Shown here piece after piece: positions 32,447 to 43,792 of a DNA stretch of 64,000 bases. This DNA is from Adineta vaga. Its lineage: Eukaryota; Rotifera. A program made the translations under genes and the position numbers. Numbering within the stretch: position 1 is the stretch's first letter; every line of letters begins with the position of its first letter. Below the pieces are notes generated by a model. The model was not told where the DNA came from. It searched no databases and saw only the letters and a list, made by a program, of their open reading frames with translations. The stretch lies in the NCBI GenBank assembly GCA_021613535.1, contig CP075492.1, positions 18,290,001 through 18,354,000 on the forward strand, read 5' to 3'.

Positions 32447-33670
32447 CTAGAAGAAAATAAAAAATAGATGGTTACCTTGGAAAATCGCAAATTAGAACTA
32501 TAATTTTTAATTTTGAAGAGTTCTTTTAAATATTATATAAAACATATCTTCTGACATATTTCTATCCATTGTACTCATAGTTTTCTTATCTGGTCGGTAA
32601 CGCTATATAAAAAAAAAGGCTTATTCATGGGAACATAAGGAATAAAATGTCTTAGTGACATTATTAAAGGCGTGTAAAATTAAGTAAGTTCAATCTTCTG
32701 GTTGGAGACATTTTCTTCTTGAATTTTGAATTAGAAAAAGTTCACACTGTTTCTTACTATCATTATATGAAAAATAGATAAAATCTTTTGATTAACACTT
32801 GAGAGCTTTTACTTGAGATGAATGAAGTTGTACATAGAACCTCAGAGAAATTTGAAAAAGTTTTGATCCTCATCCTATAACATGTTTTTTATCATTATAA
32901 ATTTGAACATCGATGCAAATATGATATCGATTTCCAATTTATACTTATTATCTAATTAGATTATTGCACAAGGATATACGGCATTAGTGGTTTAGGGCTT
33001 CAGCGGCGTAAGACTTAGACTGCTTAGAGCACTAAACCGCTAAGCTATACCACTTAGACCGCACATCAGTCATTTATCTACAAAACTATTTTGCCGCAAA
33101 ATCATGTTTACCTAATGTTGGATTAACAAAGTTCAGAAGAATACCGGTGAATATGTGGAATTTCCACGTAGTTGACAAGATTTTCTTTGGTAACTCTAAT
33201 GCTTGATATTGATGAGAAATCATATTATCACCTAATCATATGTATCTTGTTTGGTAAAAAATGACATCAGTCATTTATTTCCTGCCAATTTACAGGTCTC
33301 GTTTTTTCTCTATATTTATTTTAAGAAACGTGATTAAAGAAAAGATAATACGTTTTCCCGAAAATTTTCTTTTTGTATTTAAATAGTGTAAGAACTTGAT
33401 TAGTTTGCGTGAAAGATTGAACCGAATCTCATTAAATTCGAAAATAATTGACATGTTTCGTCTTCAGGATTGGAGTTCGTCAAAACGTCGATGAATAATC
33501 GTGGAAGTTTTATATCAAAACAGGGCATTCATTTTCTTCGTCAATAGAAGATTAACGTAAGCATTCATTTGAGTTATTTATTAAACTTTGATAAATATCT
33601 CTTTTGTCATGACTTGTCTTTAATCACGTTCTTTATTTTTATTTTATTTTTATGTATTTACGCAGATATT
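32447..33670. other. Intergenic; imperfect inverted repeat near 33 kb
   Basis: AT-rich. At 32985-33056 the sequence AGTGGTTTAGGGCTT..CTAAACCGCTAAGCTATACCACT folds into an imperfect hairpin. It resembles a tRNA A-box region on the minus strand but lacks a B box. No gene is seen. Confidence 0.35.
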
Positions 33671-33735
33671 GAGGATGTGAAGTGTGGGTGAGGTTGTGGA
33701 AGATTGTATCATTTAACGTTGTAAATCCACACCCT
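33671..33735. repeat. Telomere-like element with conserved GTATCnTTTAACGTT core
   Basis: GTGTGGGTGAGGTTGTGG, AGATTGTATCATTTAACGTT and GTAAATCCACACCC match the element at 39551-39630. It directly abuts the duplicated 312-bp promoter fragment. Confidence 0.7.
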
Positions 33736-34045
33736 AAAACAAGTGAAAAATAATTGAAAAAAAGTGCCACAGATTCGGAATAAATCCGAAATGTATGGTG
33801 ACTTTGTCCCCAGATTATATTGATTATATTTTGCTATCACTACGAGTCTCAGAAAAAAATAATTATTTACGCAGTTTATAGAGTTCTTGATCAAGTTTGT
33901 TTTTAGGCAACAGATAAAATTACGTATATTTGCGCACTTATATTTTTCGCTGTTGAAATCAATACCTTATTTATGATTGATTTTTTTCTCATGTTCTCAT
34001 CACAACTTCGTATCTTTATATTAACGACTGCAGAAGCGCCTATAT
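33734..34045 (+). repeat. Duplicate of the promoter region of the Cys-rich gene at 40164
   Basis: About 312 bp differ from 39806-40118 at only a handful of positions (for example AAATGTATGG/AAACGTATGG and ACGCAG/ACGGAG). The copy ends in TATATATATATACACG where the other copy has the presumed TATA box, and no related gene follows it. Confidence 0.9.
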
Positions 34046-34130
34046 ATATATACACGTATATACAATATCATCATTATTTTCAAGTGTAGATTGTTCAACA
34101 ATATTTTTTCTTCTTTGTGTTTTCATCATT

Positions 34131-34192
34131 CTTGAGGGTGTGGGTGGGGTGTGGTTAATACACTTCCCTTCACCCACACCCACACCCACACA
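34131..34192. repeat. Telomere-like hairpin (long arms)
   Basis: TTGAGGGTGTGGGTGGGGTGTGG and CACCCACACCCACACCCACACA are separated by about 15 bp. The G-rich arm contains four G-runs. Confidence 0.75.
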
Positions 34193-34797
34193 TTCAGAGC
34201 AAGATCCGCAAAAAATACCGGAAAAGGACTTGGCTGTTTAAGAGGTGTGCTCAGTAAAAGTCAATTTTCTCAGCGAAGAAAAACAATTTCAAAAATTTGG
34301 ATGTATACTTTTGAAGAGGGGCATCCGGCAAATCGAACCACGTCAAAATATTGCTTTTAGATGCTTAAGAAAAAGTGGTGTTAGGTTTGCCAGATCGGTT
34401 CGGGTTTTTTAGTCGTGCCTGTTTCGGGTCCTTTGAAAAACCCAGTTCTCATTCTGGTACTTTCAAACTTAGTTTTTCAGATTTAGTTTTCAATTCTGAA
34501 TCTGAAAAACTTGGTTTCGAGATGCGAAACTCAAAAGGAAACAGACTAGCGCCATTTGTTTGAAAACTTGATTTTGTCACTTTTTAGAGTAGTCCGAAGT
34601 TTTTGGATTTTTTCGATCGAAAAAAAGTTTTCAAAAAACGTAAAAGACACATATTCGTGATCAGCGTCAAATTCTCTATCGGATAGGCTAAAAAACGGCA
34701 AATATGTTTATTCGCTACATTTTTGCTTTATGTGCATCTTACTTTGATCTTTATCTTTGCTTCTATTTTCTGTTATTATCAATGAAAACACGTGCGT
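34193..34797. other. Intergenic, no gene recognised
   Basis: Two short plus-strand frames (34151-34360, 34375-34563) show no family features. Confidence 0.35.
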
Positions 34798-35022
34798 GCG
34801 ATGGGTGTGAAGCTAACACCACGAGGTTAGCATAAAACAAGTATTTAGCTAAAAATGATCTTTAGAAGTTTTGCCCGTCGATAAAAACTAGTTCATTCGA
34901 TTCAGAACTGAATTCTGCATTGAATGGTAATAGTTTATCGACGGGCAAAACTTCTAAAGACCATTTTTAGGTAAATATTTGTTTTTCGTGCTAACTTCGT
35001 GATTCTAGCTTCACACCGATGC
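34798..35022. repeat. Long inverted repeat (about 93-bp arms, 39-bp loop)
   Basis: The left arm (GCGATGGGTGTGAAGCTAAC..CCCGTCGATAAAAACTA, 34798-34890) is complementary to 34930-35022 (TAGTTTATCGACGGG..GCTTCACACCGATGC). The inner 40 bp pair almost perfectly. It looks like a foldback or MITE element. Confidence 0.8.
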
Positions 35023-35975
35023 ATATAACTCATCTTTCGACAAATTTCAGTCAGTAATGAATATAGAGATAAGTTCTAATAATTGATATGCGGTCAGTAT
35101 AAAAAGAATAGTTTTTATACTGATTTTTACAAAAGAAATACGTTGGATACAATAAAAAAATAAAGAATAGCATTTAAAAGGATTGCTGTTGCTTTATCTG
35201 TCAATATATAAATTTTATTGAGAACCAAAGATTTCTATTTTTTTCTCTTCTTAATTTTTTGATGTGTCCAAGTAATATCGCAAATAGGTCGAAAAACAAT
35301 TTGAATCTGATGAAAGACACCTGTACAGGTGAATAAAAAAGGAAGTGAAATATCAAAAGAAAATATCTTTGTATTTATATTACGTTTGACGTCATCTATT
35401 CGTTATCGTTTTTATACATCAATCATTAAAAATAAGAATATTATTCAATCTTACTGCTCGTATTTTCTAGAAATTCCTTTAAATAAATCTCTTCAAGTGA
35501 ACTTATTAGAAAAAAATATAAGTTCTGCTTTGTATACAATAATGATATTATAGTTATTGCTTTATTTCAGATTATTGTCGTCTCTCTTAAACACTGAACT
35601 ATTCTAAAAGTATTTACTGAAATGATTTTAGAATGAATAATACATACTACATTTTCAATCAAACGATATATCTTACATCACGGACTAGAGTCCAATTTTA
35701 TTGCGTCATAGTTACAGACGACATTTTTCACAATCAACTATGATATTGCACCATCATTATAAGATAATTATCATTACATTATATGTGTTCATACCTGTCA
35801 ATTTTTTGATATGATTTAGTATGTATAGGCGTTTTTCAATAATTAATGATGGAGAAAAAACCATATCTTATGAAAAGAATTGGTTTTTTCCCTATCATTA
35901 CCATCAATAATTTATTACTCATGCACATGAAAGGGTGGAGTGGGCCTTATCTTATAATGAGGAAGTACGTATTGG
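35023..35975. other. Upstream region of the astacin gene
   Basis: AT-rich. A second small inverted repeat (AATGATGGAGAAAAAACCA..TGGTTTTTTCCCTATCATTACC, about 35843-35903) lies about 75 bp before the TATA box. Confidence 0.35.
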
Positions 35976-35984
35976 CTATATAAG
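35976..35984 (+). promoter_or_regulatory. TATA box of the astacin gene
   Basis: CTATATAAG lies about 60 bp before the start codon at 36040, a normal spacing for a short 5' UTR. Confidence 0.55.
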
Positions 35985-36039
35985 ACAGTGAGCAGAAACA
36001 GGGAGCAGTTATAGTTGCATATATAATTTTACTAAGGCG

Positions 36040-39000
36040 ATGATTCTTACTCGTATCAGCTTGATGATGTTTTTCATCGTCATTTCAACAAATATAGGCG
36101 CTTTACCAACAGTAAAAGTTAGTACGAACAAATACAGATTAATATTTCATACATAATCGATGTTTTTATTAAGAAATCATCAGAAACTGGAGATTCATTA
36201 GGCAATACAGGTAAGTTGAAAACTAAACATAAACTGAATTCTTTTCTTATGATCTGAAGGAACGATAGTTGAAGATGATATACTCATTCCACGCACAAGA
36301 GAGGTAAGCTCAATCATGACAATAAATGACAAAAATAGTTATCATTGTTTTTCTTTGTCCTTTAACAAAAAGAAACGTGCAATTGCAACTCGTGCTGGTG
36401 GTTCACGTTGGACGAATGGAATTGTTCCATATGAAATATCATCAGTATACAGTATGTTTTCTTTTAATTATAGAACCATCCTGTAAGTACCTGCTTATTT
36501 GTTTTGTTTTCTCTATAGCATCTGAACAACAAACAATAATCACCAATGCAATGCGAAAAATAGAAAATTTAACAGCTATTCAAGGTGCATATTGTGTTCG
36601 ATTTCGACCAAGAATATCATCTGATCCATATTATACGAAAATAGAAAATGGACAAGGTTGTCACTCTGATGTACGTTACATTCATAACAATAAATTTCTA
36701 ATTTTTATTATGTTTTGTTGATTCATTTTTCAGATTGGACAGCCATTACCACCTAATGTTAACCATACGATTTCATTTGCTATTTCAGAATGTCTTTACG
36801 AAGTAGTACTTATACATGAATTATTACATACATTAGGTAAATTTCATCTAATCTTATTATTTCAATTATAGATAAAGATTCAAATTGTTCTTGTGTAGGT
36901 TAGATAAATATCTTTAGAAAAAAATATCTGAATGAACACGCATTATTTCCATAATAAAAGATTTTTTTTGATAATTGAGGTAGATTTCATGTGAAAAGAA
37001 TACCTACTGATGAGCCCTATGTTCTTTGCTATCATTACTGACATGTGTATAATTTTTTCGCGTTCAAATAGGTTTCTCACACGAACAGCAACGACCAGAT
37101 CGTGATTCATATGTTCGAATTAATTTGGACAACATAAATTCACGTAAGAAATATCTTTCTCAAATAAAGATTCCTATTTTCTTTTGCATTCTCAGCCTAT
37201 CTGGGTGACTATAAGAAGAAGGATGATATGCTGGTTGATACTCTAAATACAACATATGATTTTAAATCTATAATGCATTATCAAGGTACTGAGTTTTCTA
37301 AAAATGGTTTACCAACAATGGAATCAATTCCACCAAATATTACGATGGGATCGAAATCTAATCTAAGTGCAACTGACATTCGAGGAATTCAGATTTACTA
37401 TGGTTGCTCAGCAGCTGGCCCATCTACTCCAAAAGGTAAAATATCAACTTCTTTCGATTATTTTATCTCAAAAACTCGCCAATCCTTACCATGCGTTTTG
37501 ATATATACATATATACATACAAAATTGTCAAGTGAGAAAAAATAGTTTGAAGAAACTTTAATCTAATTCGATTCATTTGCTTCTGTTTTGGTAGCATATA
37601 GATAACAGAAACTATCTTTATTAATCTATGAAAATAAAAATTTTGAAATTTTACTTTTTCATTTCGATAGCAAATTCAAATACTTCCATTTATTCGGGTG
37701 TATTGACAAATAATAGTTCATATTATTCTCGTCCGAACGCTGCATCAGGAAAGTATTACTATGATGTCATCAAAATAGCATTTTATGCCTATGGTAGTTA
37801 TACTATTGTGAGCAATAGCAGTATTGACACATATGGCTACTTATATTTGGATGATTTTGATTCGGTCAATTCATCTGTTCCAGCTCTAAGTAATGATAAT
37901 AGCAATGGCAATGGTCAGTTTCGTCTGGCATTCACAACTTATGCTAATGTTCTTATGTATCTGGTGGTTACAACAAACGCTGCAGAAGTGACAGGACCAT
38001 TCTCGATTCTAGGAACTGGTCCAGCTCCTGTGGCTTTTGCTCAAATCCGCACTTCGACGATCACTACTACTAAGCCTACAACAACCACTACCACTACTAC
38101 TCAGTCTACCACAACCACAAAAACAACAACAACATCAACGACGACCACCACCACGAAAACAACAACATCTACAAATACAGTATCATCATATTGTCCTATT
38201 CCATCGATGAATGCTCAATGGAACCGAAATAGTACTATTTTTATAAATCCTCTTGGTCAATGTCTTTCAAATAGTACTGGACTTTGTAAAGCACAAGATT
38301 TATATATTGATAATATTCATAATACTCTCTATGTTGTTGATACAGATAATAATCGAATACAAAAATATTCATTAAATGAAACATTTAATCCTCAACAAGG
38401 TGCAATTGGTCTAACTGTTGCTTCAAAAGGTCTTATACAACCACAAAGTATATTTATTAATAGTCAGACAGAAGATATGTATATATTAGATCATGGAAGA
38501 AAAGTAACAGCATTAACATATGATGAAACCTATCGTGTTCAATTATGGAAAAAAAGTGATCAAATTGGAATTATATTATTAAGTGAAGTAGGAGAATATG
38601 GATTTGGAATGTATTCATCATATTTAACATTAGATAAAGAAATGAATATTTATGTTGGAACAAGACATTATATAAGAAAATGGTTATCATCAACTAATTA
38701 TACCCAACGAATAATTGTAGCAGGAAAAAATGATGGAGCGGCAAGAGGACCAAGTGATTTATGGGATCCATATAATTTTTTTATTAATAATGATTTAACA
38801 TTATTTATTGCTGATTGGCAAAATAAACGAATTCAAAAATGGTTATTTAATGCAACTGAAGGTATTACAATTTTAAATAATTTAACATATATTTATGGAT
38901 TAACGATGGGTTGTAATGGATATCTTTATTATACAGATGTTTATGAACAATCTGTTTTTCAATTAAATTTAACAAATAATGAAAAAATAAGAATCATTGG

Positions 39001-39133
39001 TGATGAACAGTATATTCCTCCTAATAAATTATTTTTTCCAACAATAATGAAATTTGATAAATTTGGTAATATTTTTCTTATTGATGTTGGTAATGGATAT
39101 CAAATACGAAAATTCTCAATTATACAAAAATAA
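36040..39133 (+). CDS. Secreted astacin metalloprotease fused to PPC-like domain and NHL propeller
   Basis: Nine exons (36040-36117, 36174-36210, 36260-36303, 36373-36451, 36519-36670, 36734-36836, 37072-37143, 37196-37435, 37671-39133) total 2268 bp, an intact 755-residue protein. Order: signal peptide (MILTRISLMMFFIVISTNIGA), pro-region, astacin catalytic domain with the zinc site HELLHTLGFSHEQQRPDRD (split by an intron) and Met-turn SIMHY, then a PPC-like domain (YYYDVIKIAF..DTYGYLYLDDFD..VVTTN), a Thr-rich linker of about 50 residues, and an NHL propeller (DNIHNTLYVVDTDNNRIQKYSL and further blades) to the C-terminus. Astacins are zinc endopeptidases of extracellular matrix, hatching and digestion. 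The junction between astacin and PPC is phase 1. I know no standard astacin with an NHL propeller. Confidence 0.8.
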
Positions 39134-39550
39134 CTTCTTATTTCCATTATAAACTCTTCGGTTTTTTTCTTCTAATTTTTTTAAAACTAATAAAACAAAA
39201 TTGATTTCATATTTGAAATTTTAGATATCTTGAGATGGGTGAGAGATTGTCGATATTCAGAGATAATAATATTCTATATATTTTTAAATACTTCATTTAA
39301 TGATGAATTATTGAACCGTTTTATTACATATGTCCAAAAATTGGTTCTTGATGTATACAGTCATTATCTGAAACAAAGATATTATCCGATCAATAAGTCA
39401 ATACAATTGACTTGATATATACAATAATAGTGTAAAGGAATGTATAAATACGTAGGTTATCTTAGAGTAGGATTCGAGTTTTTCTTGAATGGATTCGCCT
39501 GATGATCGGACCAAATGGGACCAACATCGGACCAAGATGCAGTTCGACGA
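39134..39550. other. Intergenic 3' of the astacin gene
   Basis: AT-rich; a 61-codon frame (39230-39415) has no family features. Confidence 0.35.
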
Positions 39551-39630
39551 GCTGAGGGTGGGTGTGGGTGTGGGTGAGGGTGTGGAAGATTGTATCCTTT
39601 AACGTTGTAAATCCACACCCACACCCTCAA
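39551..39630. repeat. Telomere-like hairpin with five G-runs
   Basis: GAGGGTGGGTGTGGGTGTGGG and onward, a core TTGTATCCTTTAACGTTGTAA, then ATCCACACCCACACCCTCAA. The G-rich strand fits the G-quadruplex rule (four or more GGG runs with loops of one to three bases). It is the longest dispersed member. Confidence 0.8.
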
Positions 39631-39805
39631 ATGCATTACTACATGAGATCGACAATAATAAACAAATTAGGTGAAAATACTGATTTAATATATAGCAACA
39701 TCGCCCGTAGTTGACAGGAAGAAACAATTAAAGTGCAATTTTCAGAGGAAAACAATAGGAGAAAATACTAAATCTCTAAGAACTCGTGCGCAACTTTTTA
39801 GAATA

Positions 39806-40118
39806 CTAAAACAAGTGAAAAATAATTGAAAAAAAGTGCCACAGATTCGGAATAAATCCGAAACGTATGGTGACTTTGTCCCCAGATTATATTGATTATA
39901 TTTTGCTATCACTACCGAGTCTCAGAAAAAAATAATTATTTACGGAGTTTATAGAGTTCTTGATCAAGTTTGTTTTTAGGCAACAGATAAAATTACGTAT
40001 ATTTGCGCACTTATATTTTTCGCTGTTGAAATCAATACCTTATTTATGATTGATTTTTTTCTCATGTTCTCATCACAACTTCGTATCTTTATATTAACGA
40101 CTGCAGAAGCGCCTATAT
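39806..40118 (+). promoter_or_regulatory. Promoter region of the Cys-rich gene (source or copy of 33734-34045)
   Basis: This region ends just before ATATATAAGG (about 40121-40130), a TATA-like box about 35 bp upstream of the start codon at 40164. Almost all of it is duplicated at 33734-34045. Confidence 0.6.
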
Positions 40119-40163
40119 ACATATATAAGGTTCGACTCAAGAGTTATACAAAACACTTCTACG

Positions 40164-40802
40164 ATGCAACATCAAACAGTCTTTACGATTACTTTCATTG
40201 GAATCTTAGTCTATATTTCATATTGTAATGGAGATACATGTAGCTGTAGATGTTGTTCTGTCAATGGGTGTACACCTATCCTACAAGGTACTATTTTCCT
40301 TTCACCCTGCAGTCTATTGGATTGTCAATCGGCATGTACAAGAGAATATCCAACACAGTGTAAGCATTTAGTAGGTTCTTTAAGTTTTGGATGTTCGAGC
40401 GATATTAGGTCAACGTCTAATTGGCTTGGTATTTTTGCCACATCACATGAATGTGATACAAGATCTTGTTGTTGTCCTATTGGAAACCTCATTATCTCAC
40501 GTGCAAATGCGAATAATATACGTATTCGAGGTCAGTTTGGTGGTCGATGTTATTCACAAATGCCACCGCTTGATCTAACTATCGCGGAACCTTCTGTTTA
40601 CACTGTTCAAGGTTTTTACTTAGACCAATCTATTCAAGTTACACTCCGTCAAGACAGTCGTTCAATACAAATTGACAATCCTGCATTTCCTTCATGTAGT
40701 GAAACCGCTAAAAGAAGTGGATCTGCATCAACAGTCACTGTCCACCTGTCATTCATTTCTTTACTACTTGGATCAATCAACTTTAAGCTATTCATTATAT
40801 AA
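40164..40802 (+). CDS. Cysteine-rich secreted protein, probably GPI-anchored
   Basis: A single-exon 212-residue protein. Residues 1-23 are a signal peptide (MQHQTVFTITFIGILVYISYC). The next 100 residues hold over 20 cysteines, starting CSCRCC and including CSLLDCQSAC and SCCCPIG. A middle region is likely beta-rich. The C-terminus has a small-residue site (KRSGSAS) followed by a hydrophobic tail (LSFISLLLGSINFKLFII), the usual GPI-anchor signal. It resembles small Cys-rich surface proteins that are common in bdelloids, but I cannot name the family. Its promoter region is duplicated at 33.7 kb. Confidence 0.65.
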   Translation: MQHQTVFTITFIGILVYISYCNGDTCSCRCCSVNGCTPILQGTIFLSPCSLLDCQSACTREYPTQCKHLVGSLSFGCSSDIRSTSNWLGIFATSHECDTRSCCCPIGNLIISRANANNIRIRGQFGGRCYSQMPPLDLTIAEPSVYTVQGFYLDQSIQVTLRQDSRSIQIDNPAFPSCSETAKRSGSASTVTVHLSFISLLLGSINFKLFII

Positions 40803-41630
40803 CAAATTTTTAACTTTTTTTTTTCAACAAATAATATTTTCGCAAAACAACCAAAATCATTGTCCATCTTTATCAGATGTCATTCTTCATCAATTGAATT
40901 CACAAACATTGTATATAAAACTGCATCGACATGACAAAGAATTTCTTACAAATTCTCGATTAACAAAATCAATTTCATATAGTCACGTCTGAAGCAGAAT
41001 ATTGAGATTAATTATTAAATGGAAAACTTTCACATGGAATTAGCAGATTAGTTTTTTTCATATTTTATATGAATAAATAAACATTCGAAAGGAGTGTCTG
41101 AAATAAGAACTCAACACAAACTAAGATATTAAAAATAGAAAAAATTAGCATGACAAATGTTTTGATACTATTTTCATAATAGAATTTTCGATAAAGTCAA
41201 AAATAACGTTCGTCTAAGTAACTTGTGTGACCCCTTCGCTAATTATTGTGGCATTGTTATGTCTTCTAAACCTCTCATACAAATATATTTAAAAAATGTA
41301 CTGAAACATTTAGATTTTCTATCTGAATAGAATCGAAATTCAGTTTGTGATAGATATCTTCATACCCATCGCGATCCTCATGTGCTGGTCAAAGATCGTG
41401 ATAGAGAGACCATGCGCCATATAATACATCGTAGTTTACACCCACACCCTCAAGATATAAACTTCTAAAGTGTACACAACAAAGCAGAGCATATAGTATT
41501 GATGTATTCTATTAAAATGAATGGATCAGCCTATTCCACTTACTCATTTCTTTGCTTACATCCTTATTCGTATTTTTTTTGTCTCTGTTGTTTACACGTT
41601 ATTGATTGGTTGGATTGGGACTGCTGTTAC
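40803..41630. other. Intergenic with one telomere-like arm
   Basis: TACACCCACACCCTCAAG at 41437-41454 is a single C-rich arm of the dispersed family. No gene is seen. Confidence 0.4.
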
Positions 41631-42511
41631 TTATTGTGTTGATTTTATATGAAGAATATTGTTCATTTTTTTCCAAACTACCGGCAAGCATCCAAGACTT
41701 ACAAATGGTAAAAACATAATCACATGATTAGTAAAATACGATAGAATACCAAATCCTGGATCATTCAACATTAATCCTAATAAATTCAATGACGTAATAA
41801 AAAATAGTGGAAAATTGACGGACAGATACAACGTTGAAATGCTTAGTAATTGAATGGCCATTTTACGATGCTTTTTACATGTAATTGATTGATGAACGGC
41901 TCGTTTATGACATATGACACGAATCAGTAATGTGATGTTGAACAATGCGATTAACATGATAGGTACAATACCATGTAAGTAAAGTTCATAATAGGATAAA
42001 ATCATATTGTCATGATAACATCCAGAAACTCCACAGATAGCCCAAGTAAAATCCAATTCATTCTCGCATGGATATATAAATAAGACATCGGTATATAATG
42101 AAGAATAATCTTCTTCGAACGAGTATTCGTTCACTGGTGATGAAAGACAAGAATATGTCTTTCAAATGAACCCCATGCTAATAAAACTGTAACTGTATTA
42201 TATACTCCAAAATCGACAAATAGCCAGATGAAACAAAACACAGGTGACTGTGGCCAAACTATACGATTTAAACGATAATATGTGATTGAACTTCCTATAT
42301 CGATCAAAGTGTAAATGAGGCCAAGAATGAAAACGATGACAACAATATGATTATTGATCGCTTGATGAAGAGATCGTATGGCAAGAAGATGAATGAGTAG
42401 AAAGAGAGAACAAACAACAGACAGTACGATAAAAACAGCATGAAGCCACAACCAAAGAACAGGTGACGAACGTGTGTCTTTGTATTCGGAGCTATTGACA
42501 GATCGATTCAT
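41631..42511 (-). pseudogene. Rhodopsin-like 7TM receptor, TM4 lost
   Basis: The first part (42511-42131) gives an extracellular N-terminus with N-glycosylation sites, TM1 (WLHAVFIVLSVVCSLFLLI), TM2, TM3 and SFERHILVFHHQ at the DRY position, then a TGA. After the TGA the same frame continues TNTRSKKIILHYIP, the usual start of TM4, but then stops matching. The second part (42134-41631), in another frame, starts at the second extracellular loop (FIYPCENELDFTWAICG) and has TM5-TM7. So most of TM4 (roughly 50-60 bp) is deleted, the frame shifts and a stop is present. The receptor should not be functional. Relatives are orphan or peptide receptors, a large group in bdelloids. Confidence 0.7.
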
Positions 42512-43496
42512 TGTTTTACTACAAATCTATTTGTCTCGAGCGAAACTATCAATAAGTGAGCAAGTTATCTTGTTCGTGTATACGCAACAGACTGAAATAA
42601 TTCTCTCTTCTATATATAACTGTGTTTCTATTTCTTATTTTTTTAAATATCTTTCTTATTCTCTTTCTCTGATACGGCAAAAAAGTTCAACTATACGAAT
42701 AAATTTCCATAAAACTTGATTGAGGAGCAATCGGGATCGAAGAATTTAGTGTTAGCATTATAGATTTTTTTATTGTGTTTTGTTTTTTGAGACAAAGAAC
42801 TACTAGTTTACACAATTCATTGTGTCGGTAAAACTATCATTATATTTTCAGTTAATATAACAACAACTCCAGACAAAGAAACTAAAAAAGTTATGAGTGT
42901 CTTTCATAAAGTTGTTTTAGAAAATAGAAATATTGATTGATTTATGATGAAATGCAAAGAAAGTAATCCTGTCCTCAAAAAAGTTGAATGAATTGCTTCT
43001 GCGATATGCGGATTTCTTTTTGAACGGCTCTTTTCGCTCAGAAATGATGATATTTGAAAAGAGAATTTCTGGCAAATTCAAACCACAATTAAATGTAATG
43101 AGCCATCAACGACGAATTGAACGTCCTAATCAACAGAGTGAGCATAATGGATGATATGCATCATCAAAACCATCAGCACTAATGGCATTGAAAAAGATTA
43201 AAGTAAATAAACATTATGTTTATGATGCATTACTAAATTGTGCAGTAAACTATGAATTATATTTCTTTATTCCATTATAAAAATCACTTTTTCAGTTTCT
43301 CTGGTGTTATTCAGTACTCGAAAACTCAACATAAATAACGCTCGTCGCAAGTGACTCACTTGATTATCGACTGAAATATTACGATAAATGACGAAGATAT
43401 TAAATATGGATTGTTTTGTAAAAAGGATTTGGTTCGATATAAAATACTTAGGGCATATCAAAAGTAATGAGAGTTATCCTGGAATTTCGTATGAAA
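42512..43496. other. Intergenic; possible decayed hAT fragment
   Basis: Around 43000-43060 one plus-strand frame reads FLFERLFSLRNDDI then a stop, loosely like the hAT C-terminal motif. It is too short and degenerate to call. Confidence 0.3.
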
Positions 43497-43535
43497 GGTG
43501 TGGTTGCAGACAAAGTAACACTCACCCACACCCTC
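43497..43535. repeat. Telomere-like hairpin (GGTGTGG / CACCCACACCC)
   Basis: A short G-rich arm, an 18-bp loop, and a C-rich arm, about 260 bp upstream of the P450 start. Confidence 0.55.
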
Positions 43536-43792
43536 TATAAATTAGAATGAAATTTTTAAAATATGTGCATTGAGATTATTTACACGAGAAAGATGACAAT
43601 GACTAATGATAAGAAACGAACTAAAAACACGTTTGTTCTGTATGTAAAAAGTACGAAAGGTCATCCACAATATACATTATCACCTTTCGTTCTTTAACGC
43701 ACTTTTTCTTTCAATTTGTAATAAAGTACGTTCGTTTCACTTGTATAAAAAGACGAAGTGTTTTCTTTTTCTTCATTACCATATTGTTAAAA

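Noticed and set aside
32985-33056. tRNA-like or tRNA-derived SINE sequence
   Set aside because: A-box-like TAGCTTAGCGG exists on the minus strand, but there is no B box or cloverleaf; it is better described as an imperfect hairpin.
43000-43200. Second hAT transposase remnant (ERLFSLRND)
   Set aside because: Only about ten residues resemble the motif, with a stop right after and no terminal repeats.
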